Positions 1 through 4,576 of a stretch of DNA of 5,322 nucleotides are shown here, in pieces. The translations under genes were made by a program, and so were the position numbers. The stretch's first letter is position 1; the number at the start of each line of letters is the position of its first letter. Below the pieces are notes generated by a model. That model had not been told where the DNA came from. It saw only the letters and a list, made by a program, of their open reading frames with translations, and made no database searches. Origin of the DNA: Flavobacterium sp. (lineage in GTDB: Bacteria; Bacteroidota; Bacteroidia; Flavobacteriales; Flavobacteriaceae); assembly GCA_019105125.1 (NCBI GenBank), contig JAHRWO010000127.1, forward strand, positions 1-5,322. Reading direction: 5' to 3'.

Positions 1-598
1 CGGGACGAATGGTTTTGATGTAACCTTTGGTTTTCATTCCTGGTTTTACATCATCATATACTTCATTTTTATAGGCTAACCCTTTGTGTTTTTGATTGAT
101 AATAACGTTAATTCCAGCATCGGTAATGTGTGAAATTAAAATATCTACTTCTTCATTGCGTTGTAAATCTAAATTTTCGTTACTCAAAAACTGATTGGTT
201 TTACTCGAAGCTACTAAACGATTTGTTTTTTCATCTAAAAACATATACACCAAATAACGTTTACCTTCTTCCATAGGGCGCGCTTGCTCTTTGAACGGAA
301 CAAACAAATCTTTCTCCAATCCCCAATCTAAAAAAGCTCCGAATTTATTGATGTAATTTACTTTCAAATGCGCAAATTCATTCAGTTTGATATAAGGTTT
401 CAAAGTAGTTGCAACAGGACGTTCTTCGTGATCTAAATACACAAAAACCGTTAAATCATCTCCAATAGTAAATTCTTTTGGAACATATTTATTAGGTAAT
501 AAAACATCATCTTCTTGTGTGTTTTCGCTTCCTAAAAATAAACCTACTTTAGTATCTCTAAGTATTTTTAACGTATTGAACTCTCCTATATGTAACAT
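1..598 (-). CDS. cvfB: CvfB/YitL-family S1 RNA-binding protein, 3' end cut by window
   Basis: The frame opens with ATG at 598-596 (MLHIGEFNTLKILRDTKVG) and stays open to the left edge, giving 199 codons; family members are about 280 residues, so roughly 80 C-terminal residues are missing. What is visible fits tandem S1/OB-fold domains: an N-terminal one at about residues 3-62 (LKILRDTKVGLFL, then LPNKYVP and VFVYLD), a second at about 72-133 with the typical S1 pattern VNYINKFGAFLDWGLEKDLFVP, and a third beginning near 145. The missing part would carry the C-terminal winged-helix domain known in this family. These proteins bind RNA in the cytoplasm; in Staphylococcus CvfB affects virulence gene expression, but no precise role is known in Bacteroidota. 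The gene has its own promoter element 19 nt upstream of the ATG and is separated from the upstream porin by a terminator, so it is probably transcribed independently of it. Family assignment is from recognised sequence pattern; function is inferred. Confidence 0.87.
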   Translation of the reverse strand, partial: MLHIGEFNTLKILRDTKVGLFLGSENTQEDDVLLPNKYVPKEFTIGDDLTVFVYLDHEERPVATTLKPYIKLNEFAHLKVNYINKFGAFLDWGLEKDLFVPFKEQARPMEEGKRYLVYMFLDEKTNRLVASSKTNQFLSNENLDLQRNEEVDILISHITDAGINVIINQKHKGLAYKNEVYDDVKPGMKTKGYIKTIRP

Positions 599-617
599 AA
601 ATGAAATAAATAAAGTG

Positions 618-625
618 CAAATGTA
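618..625 (-). promoter_or_regulatory. TAnnTTTG promoter element of cvfB
   Basis: Read on the minus strand the sequence is TACATTTG followed by CAC, a match to the Bacteroidota sigma-A -7 element TAnnTTTG. It ends 19 nt before the cvfB ATG, so the leader should be very short (about 13 nt if transcription starts 5-7 nt downstream). I see no convincing -33 TTG/TTTG at the usual spacing. No Shine-Dalgarno sequence precedes the ATG. Confidence 0.6.
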
Positions 626-635
626 AGCAATTTAA

Positions 636-660
636 AAATTAGAATTTAGAAATTAGAATT
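636..660. repeat. short AT-rich direct repeat, two copies of an 11-mer
   Basis: The 11-mer AAATTAGAATT occurs at 636-646 and again at 650-660, a period of 14 bp. It lies upstream of the cvfB promoter element and downstream of the porin terminator. It is low-complexity sequence of a kind often seen between flavobacterial genes. I see no evidence of function and cannot exclude simple slippage. Confidence 0.45.
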
Positions 661-671
661 CCGAAATAATG

Positions 672-713
672 AAAACAAAAAAACCACAAATCAATTACTG
701 ACTTGTGGTTTTG
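672..713 (-). terminator. intrinsic terminator of the porin gene
   Basis: A 10-bp perfect inverted repeat, AAAACCACAA at 680-689 and TTGTGGTTTT at 703-712, encloses a 13-nt loop. On the minus strand the hairpin is followed by a run of T broken by one G (683 down to 672). It starts 18 bp after the porin stop codon and lies before the cvfB promoter, so it should insulate the two genes. The stem is only moderately GC-rich but position and T-tract fit well. Confidence 0.8.
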
Positions 714-730
714 TGCTATATTTCTAAAAC

Positions 731-1948
731 TTAGATTCCGATTTCTAATTGAAAGCGAACATACCAATTTTGTTTATTACTTCCGTCTAAATAATTCAAA
801 TCGCTTAACGTAACTTCTCCTTGTAATTTGAAAGCATGTTCCCATAAATATTTTGTAACACCTAATGAATATTGTTTCGAATCTGGTGTTAATGCTTTGA
901 TATCATCATGCATATTCTGAGTAGAAAAACGACCAATGATTTCGTAGTTTGTTGGGAAAACATAACTCAATTGGTAATCCATTCCACTTCCTACAGGAAC
1001 ATAATTAAACTCTGTAATATCATCTGGATTAAAAGCAATTGGATCTTTAGCCGAGCGCGACATATAACTCGACATAAAAGCCCAACCGTTATATTTCAAC
1101 ATCGCATCTAACAATACCGATTTCATAGTTTTTTGTTCAAATAAATCGTTTCCAAGTTGTCCTTGTGTTCTTCTAGCTAAATTATTTTGATGAAAAGCAC
1201 CTGATACCAATAATTTTGGTTTTTCTTCACGAGCTACATCGCCTTCAAAATTGGTTCCGTCTTTTTTGAATGAACCAAAAGGCATTAATTCTAATTTACC
1301 TGTCAAAGCCACTCCATCATCTGCAGATTTTGTCCAGTTTCTACCTTCTCCAGTGGTCACAGCTGTTTTTACATTGTATGAAAATTTATCTTTGTTTTCG
1401 TTTAGATAATACGCTTGAAAACCAAAATCTCTATCAATTGTAAAACGAGCATTGTTGATACTTCTATCGGTTAACTGTAAAGCTCCTGATGAATTGACAC
1501 GTTGACGATTTCCAGGTAATTTGGTTTGACCAAAAAGAAAACTCCAATGTTTATTAGGACGATAAAAAACTGCCGCATCACGAATGATATTGATGTTTTC
1601 ACCTTCTTGAACTTCACCTACATCTCCTGGTGCAAAAGACAATTGAATTACATAAAGAAAATGAGGATTTCCTACATATCCATCAAATCGCAAACGCAAA
1701 CGTCTAATTTCTCCTGAATAAGCGGGATCTTCACCTTCATTTTCAAAGTAGGTAACACGATTTTGCATCCTGAAACGAATATTTAACTGAAATAAACTAT
1801 CTGGTGAAGTAATTCCTAGTCCTTTACCATAGTTGTAATAAGGCAGAGCCGCTAATTTTAAATCGTTGTCTTTTGTGGTTACTTTTACGTCTTGAGCAAC
1901 AGCAATAAAGCTGATTACAAGCAATAAAAAGGTTACTAATTTTTTCAT
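731..1948 (-). CDS. outer-membrane porin, OprO/OprP (phosphate-selective porin) family
   Basis: The protein has 405 residues. Residues 1-18 form a clear Sec signal peptide: MKK, a hydrophobic core LVTFLLLVISFI, then AVA before QD, a good signal peptidase I site. The +1 residue is Gln, not Cys, so it is not a lipoprotein. The mature part shows alternating, aromatic-rich beta-strand pattern throughout, with family-typical stretches: FQLNIRFRMQNRVTYF, IRRLRLRFDGYVGNPHFLYV, VFYRPNKHWSFLFGQTKLP with the following NRQRVNSSG, and a C-terminal strand WYVRFQLEIGI. This matches the porin O/P family (16-stranded barrels). Pseudomonas OprP and OprO carry phosphate and polyphosphate, but the Bacteroidota members are diverse, and no phosphate-transport gene is nearby, so the substrate is unknown. 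The last residue is Ile rather than the common Phe. The start is fixed by the signal peptide. It is divergent from prmA and ends in its own hairpin terminator. Confidence 0.88.
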   Translation of the reverse strand: MKKLVTFLLLVISFIAVAQDVKVTTKDNDLKLAALPYYNYGKGLGITSPDSLFQLNIRFRMQNRVTYFENEGEDPAYSGEIRRLRLRFDGYVGNPHFLYVIQLSFAPGDVGEVQEGENINIIRDAAVFYRPNKHWSFLFGQTKLPGNRQRVNSSGALQLTDRSINNARFTIDRDFGFQAYYLNENKDKFSYNVKTAVTTGEGRNWTKSADDGVALTGKLELMPFGSFKKDGTNFEGDVAREEKPKLLVSGAFHQNNLARRTQGQLGNDLFEQKTMKSVLLDAMLKYNGWAFMSSYMSRSAKDPIAFNPDDITEFNYVPVGSGMDYQLSYVFPTNYEIIGRFSTQNMHDDIKALTPDSKQYSLGVTKYLWEHAFKLQGEVTLSDLNYLDGSNKQNWYVRFQLEIGI

Positions 1949-1973
1949 TTGTTATGTTGTTGTTTATTTTGCG

Positions 1974-1981
1974 CAAACTTA
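1974..1981 (-). promoter_or_regulatory. TAnnTTTG promoter element of the porin gene
   Basis: On the minus strand the sequence reads TAAGTTTG followed by CGC, a match to the Bacteroidota -7 element. It ends 25 nt before the porin ATG at 1948. No clear -33 TTG is present at the usual 17-20 bp spacing. The element overlaps one copy of the ACTTAAC/GTTAAGT 7-mer described for this intergenic region. The leader is A-rich and has no Shine-Dalgarno site. Confidence 0.6.
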
Positions 1982-2010
1982 ACATTAAAACAAGGTTAAG
2001 TGTGTTAAGT
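1977..2010. promoter_or_regulatory. possible operator: three copies of a 7-mer between divergent promoters
   Basis: ACTTAAC occurs at 1977-1983 and its exact reverse complement GTTAAGT at 1995-2001 and 2004-2010. Centre-to-centre distances are 18 and 9 bp. The first copy overlaps the porin -7 element and the last lies just before the prmA -7 element, so a protein bound here could affect both genes. This is a pattern reading only; the 7-mer is AT-rich and three copies could arise by chance. Confidence 0.35.
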
Positions 2011-2016
2011 AAATAT

Positions 2017-2024
2017 TACCTTTG
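2017..2024 (+). promoter_or_regulatory. TAnnTTTG promoter element of prmA
   Basis: TACCTTTG followed by CAA matches the Bacteroidota -7 element and ends 15 nt before the prmA ATG at 2040. Transcription starting 5-7 nt downstream would leave a leader of only about 10 nt. A TTG inside this element (2022-2024) is in frame with prmA but is better read as promoter than as a start codon. The -33 region is degenerate. Confidence 0.62.
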
Positions 2025-2039
2025 CAAAAAATTAACGTT

Positions 2040-2873
2040 ATGTCAAATATATATATTGGATATCATTTTACAATAGACCCAGTTGAATTAGGAAGTGAAA
2101 TTTTGATTGCAGAATTGGGTGAAAAAGCTTTTGAAAGCTTTATCGAAACTGAAACTGGAATTTCGGCCTTTGTTCAAAAAGATTTATGGGATACAAATAT
2201 ATTAGAAGATATTCAAATTTTGAGTAATCCAGAATTTAAAATCGAGTATACTTTTGAAGAAATTGAGCAAGTAAATTGGAACGAAGAATGGGAAAAAAAT
2301 TTCGAACCAATTGACGTGGATGGAAAATGTCACGTAAGAGCGCCTTTTCATGAAAAAACAAGTGCAGAATATGATATTGTAATTGAACCAAAAATGAGTT
2401 TTGGGACGGGACATCATGAAACCACTCACATGATGATTCAACATTTATTAGAAACAGATTTAGTTGGCAAGAAAACTTTAGATATGGGATGTGGAACAGC
2501 CATTTTAGCTATTTTAGCCGAAATGAAAGGAGCACAACCTATCGATGCTATCGATATTGATAATTGGTGTTATTTAAACTCTATTGAAAATGCTGAACGT
2601 AATAATTGCAAGCATATTTCGGTTTACGAAGGTGATGCTTCTTTATTAGTTGGTAAAAAATACGATGTAATTATTGCAAACATCAATCGTAACATTCTTT
2701 TAAACGATATGCAACAATATGTAGATTGTTTAAACGAAAACGGAATTTTATTTTTGAGTGGTTTTTATACGGAAGACATTCCTGTGATTTCAGAAAGCTG
2801 TACTTCGAAAGGGTTAACGTATGTAAAACAATTTGAAAGAAACAATTGGGTGGCATTGAAGTTTGTGAAATAG
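2040..2873 (+). CDS. prmA: ribosomal protein L11 methyltransferase
   Basis: PrmA uses S-adenosylmethionine to methylate amino groups (Lys side chains and the N-terminus) of ribosomal protein L11 in the cytoplasm. The protein has 277 residues. The N-terminal L11-recognition domain covers about residues 1-95 and includes WNEEWEKNFEP at 80-90, a family signature. The methyltransferase domain follows: FGTGHHETT at 121-129 (family FGTGxHxTT), the SAM-binding glycine loop LDMGCGTAILA at 147-157, the acidic strand end AIDIDNW at 170-176, and the active-site loop ANINRNIL at 213-220, in the place of the usual ANI-x-x-N-x-L. The start was set at ATG 2040 because a further upstream in-frame TTG falls within the promoter element. 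It is divergent from the porin. clpS lies 58 bp downstream with its own strong promoter, so read-through is possible but not needed. L11 methylation is dispensable in E. coli. Confidence 0.95.
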   Translation: MSNIYIGYHFTIDPVELGSEILIAELGEKAFESFIETETGISAFVQKDLWDTNILEDIQILSNPEFKIEYTFEEIEQVNWNEEWEKNFEPIDVDGKCHVRAPFHEKTSAEYDIVIEPKMSFGTGHHETTHMMIQHLLETDLVGKKTLDMGCGTAILAILAEMKGAQPIDAIDIDNWCYLNSIENAERNNCKHISVYEGDASLLVGKKYDVIIANINRNILLNDMQQYVDCLNENGILFLSGFYTEDIPVISESCTSKGLTYVKQFERNNWVALKFVK

Positions 2874-2876
2874 CGT

Positions 2877-2907
2877 TTTGTATTTTATAAAATAAATTCT
2901 AAATTTG
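2877..2907 (+). promoter_or_regulatory. complete Bacteroidota-type promoter of clpS
   Basis: TTTG at 2877-2880 is followed after 19 bp by TAAATTTG at 2900-2907, matching the -33 TTTG and -7 TAnnTTTG consensus. This is the best promoter in the window and the only one with both boxes clear. It starts right after the prmA stop codon (2871-2873) and ends 24 nt before the clpS ATG, so clpS can be transcribed without prmA. Confidence 0.72.
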
Positions 2908-2931
2908 TTATTCAACTGATAATAATTGATT

Positions 2932-3207
2932 ATGAGTACAATAGAAAAAATTAAAGAAGAAATTTTAGTTGAAGAAGCTATTGGTTTAAATCATGAAATT
3001 GTATTACACAATGATGATGTTAATACTTTTGATCATGTAATTGATACTTTAATACGAGTATGTAATCATGATGATTTACAAGCAGAGCAATGTGCTATTC
3101 TGGTACATTATAAAGGAAAATGTACCGTTAAAACAGGTTCTCTAGAAGAGTTAAAACCGCAATGTTCCGCTTTATTAGATGCAGGCTTAAGTGCTGAATT
3201 GATATAA
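2932..3207 (+). CDS. clpS: ATP-dependent Clp protease adaptor ClpS
   Basis: ClpS binds proteins with N-degron residues and hands them to the ClpA/ClpC unfoldase of the Clp protease in the cytoplasm. The protein has 91 residues, a normal size for the family. The core motif is visible: VLHNDDVNTFDHVIDTL at 24-40, with N27-D28-D29 matching the E. coli N34-D35-D36 that, with His66, contact the substrate alpha-amino group; the matching histidine is H59 in VHYKGK. The E. coli gatekeeper Met40 corresponds to F33 here. The N-terminal extension (MSTIEKIKEEILVEEAI) is acidic and probably flexible, as expected for the part that engages the unfoldase. ATG 2932 was chosen over an in-frame TTG two codons upstream. 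No clp protease gene is nearby. A strong hairpin terminator begins immediately after the stop codon. Confidence 0.94.
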   Translation: MSTIEKIKEEILVEEAIGLNHEIVLHNDDVNTFDHVIDTLIRVCNHDDLQAEQCAILVHYKGKCTVKTGSLEELKPQCSALLDAGLSAELI

Positions 3208-3236
3208 AAAAAGTCCCGAATGAATCGGGACTTTTT
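3208..3236. terminator. bidirectional intrinsic terminator between clpS and sucD
   Basis: A perfect 12-bp inverted repeat, AAAAAGTCCCGA at 3208-3219 and TCGGGACTTTTT at 3225-3236, has a 5-nt loop (ATGAA). The core stem GTCCCGA is GC-rich and each flank supplies a U-tract in the outgoing direction: TTTTTATTTTAT on the plus strand and TTTTTTTAT on the minus strand. It starts right after the clpS stop codon and lies 20 bp beyond the sucD stop, so it serves both convergent genes. Confidence 0.93.
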
Positions 3237-3256
3237 ATTTTATATAGTTTTGAGGA

Positions 3257-4129
3257 TTACCCTAAAACTTCTTTTACTTTTTTACCAATTTCAGCTGGAG
3301 AATCTACCACATGAATTCCGTTTTCTCTCATGATACGTTTTTTAGCTTCTGCTGTATCATCAGCACCACCTACAATTGCACCTGCGTGACCCATTGTTCT
3401 TCCTTTTGGAGCCGTTTCACCTGCGATAAATCCAACAACTGGTTTACGGTTTCCGTCAGCTTTAATCCAACGAGCAGCATCTGCTTCTAATTGACCTCCG
3501 ATTTCACCAATCATAATGATGATTTCAGTTTCTGGATCGTTCATTAATAATTCTACTGCTTCTTTAGTAGTTGTTCCGATAATTGGGTCACCACCAATTC
3601 CGATAGCTGTAGTAATTCCTAATCCTTGTTTTACAACTTGGTCAGCAGCTTCATATGTTAAAGTACCTGATTTAGATACAATTCCAACTGTTCCTTTTTT
3701 GAAAACGAAACCTGGCATAATACCCACTTTAGCTTCTTCTGGAGTGATTACACCTGGACAGTTAGGTCCAACTAAACGGCAATCTTTTCCTTTAATATAA
3801 TCATACGCTTTAATCATATCTGCAACTGGAATACCTTCAGTAATACAAATGATTACTTTGATACCCGCTTCAGCAGCTTCCATAATTGCATCAGCAGCAA
3901 ATGCTGGCGGAACGAAGATAATTGAAGTATCAGCTCCAGCTTTTTCAACAGCATCTTTAACTGTGTTAAAAACGGGTCTGTCTAAATGTGTTGAACCACC
4001 TTTTCCTGGAGTTACACCACCTACAACATTTGTTCCGTACTCAATCATTTGAGAAGCGTGGAAAGTTCCTTCGCTACCTGTAAATCCTTGTACAATTATT
4101 TTTGAATTTTTATTTACTAAAACGCTCAT
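3257..4129 (-). CDS. sucD: succinyl-CoA synthetase (succinate-CoA ligase) subunit alpha
   Basis: SucD with the beta subunit SucC converts succinyl-CoA to succinate and CoA with formation of a nucleoside triphosphate in the TCA cycle. The protein has 290 residues, full length. The N-terminal CoA-binding Rossmann domain shows [14 protein letters not shown] at 11-24, followed by [10 protein letters not shown] at 36-45. GPNCPGVI at 121-128 is the conserved loop before the second domain. The C-terminal ligase domain contains [10 protein letters not shown] at 177-186, GEIGG at 208-212, and the active-site phosphohistidine H248 in MGHAGAIV at 246-253. All key residues are present. The start [10 protein letters not shown] is the family-typical one. 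sucC is not in the window; in Bacteroidota the two genes are commonly apart. A promoter element lies 35 nt upstream, and an NTF2-like gene ends 84 bp before the start, so sucD may be transcribed both alone and with the upstream genes. Confidence 0.97.
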   Translation of the reverse strand: MSVLVNKNSKIIVQGFTGSEGTFHASQMIEYGTNVVGGVTPGKGGSTHLDRPVFNTVKDAVEKAGADTSIIFVPPAFAADAIMEAAEAGIKVIICITEGIPVADMIKAYDYIKGKDCRLVGPNCPGVITPEEAKVGIMPGFVFKKGTVGIVSKSGTLTYEAADQVVKQGLGITTAIGIGGDPIIGTTTKEAVELLMNDPETEIIIMIGEIGGQLEADAARWIKADGNRKPVVGFIAGETAPKGRTMGHAGAIVGGADDTAEAKKRIMRENGIHVVDSPAEIGKKVKEVLG

Positions 4130-4164
4130 GATATATGAATTAAATTGTGTTTAAATTTGTGATG

Positions 4165-4172
4165 CAAAAGTA
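4165..4172 (-). promoter_or_regulatory. TAnnTTTG promoter element of sucD
   Basis: On the minus strand the sequence reads TACTTTTG followed by CAT, matching the Bacteroidota -7 element. It ends 35 nt before the sucD ATG, in the only gap between the NTF2-like gene and sucD. A TTTGG further upstream is only about 10 bp away, too close to be a normal -33 box. The element suggests sucD is expressed independently of the two genes behind it. Confidence 0.58.
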
Positions 4173-4213
4173 AGTTTTTTACCAAATAATCACGTAATTT
4201 TTATTGTATTTTT

Positions 4214-4576
4214 TTAATTAGGTTTGCTAATTTGATATCCTTTTTTAATTTTATCGTCTTCAAATTCCCAAATAGCAACAACTTTTGCAATAAGAACAAA
4301 CTCTTTTGGATTTTCGATAGTAGTTACTTTATGATTATATTTCACCACGATTTGATTATCACTTTCAATAAAGTGAGAAATTTCCATAAAGGAATCCACG
4401 TAATTTTGTTTTAACTCTTTTGCTAAATTAATAATATCTTCTTTGGTCATGTTGACATTTCCATGTGAACTGTCCCAATCCAAAATAAAATCATCGTGCA
4501 AAAGATCGTTTAAAAAAACATCATTCCGCATACCATCTTCTTTATACAAAAATTCGATTTTCGCTCTATTTATCAT
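4214..4576 (-). CDS. NTF2/SnoaL-like small protein, function unknown
   Basis: The protein has 120 residues, no signal peptide or membrane segment, and fits the cone-shaped NTF2-like fold (SnoaL type). Visible family-like traits are LLHDDFILDWDSSHGNVNMTKEDI at about 25-48 (a helix, then a W-D turn and the glycine before a helix), MEISHFIESDNQIVVKYNHKV at 64-84, and the C-terminal strand pair VVAIWEFEDDKIKKGYQISKPN at 99-120, which closely resembles the endings of uncharacterised NTF2-family proteins. These folds serve as small-molecule enzymes, binding domains or regulators, and no catalytic residues can be assigned here. Its ATG at 4576-4574 lies inside the lpxD-like gene, with an 11-bp overlap, which points to coupled translation and one transcript. 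A later ATG at Met16 is possible but would leave 26 bp between the genes and trim the first helix. sucD follows after 84 bp. The fold call is fairly secure; the role is not known. Confidence 0.8.
   Translation of the reverse strand: MINRAKIEFLYKEDGMRNDVFLNDLLHDDFILDWDSSHGNVNMTKEDIINLAKELKQNYVDSFMEISHFIESDNQIVVKYNHKVTTIENPKEFVLIAKVVAIWEFEDDKIKKGYQISKPN

Noticed and set aside
908..1111. Open frame on the plus strand within the porin gene (also 1526-1717)
   Set aside because: Both are antisense to the porin coding sequence and give unstructured Ile/Lys-rich translations with no family likeness.
2202..2444. Open frame on the minus strand within prmA
   Set aside because: It is antisense to conserved PrmA motifs, including FGTGHH, and its translation has no recognisable domain.
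2926..2928. TTG as an alternative start of clpS
   Set aside because: An ATG two codons downstream gives the usual ClpS N-terminus and sits at a normal distance from the promoter.
3516..3800. Open frame on the plus strand opposite sucD, 94 codons
   Set aside because: It lies wholly antisense to the highly conserved sucD, has no promoter or recognisable domain, and its composition follows from the sucD codons. The same holds for the plus-strand frame at 3849-4052.
4130..4213. Possible small RNA or riboswitch upstream of sucD
   Set aside because: The 84-bp gap is AT-rich with no strong hairpin or recognisable aptamer pattern; a promoter element alone explains it.
4232..4414. Open frame on the plus strand opposite the NTF2-like gene
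   Set aside because: It is antisense to a frame with clear NTF2-like pattern, and its Phe/Ile-rich translation reflects AT-rich complement only.
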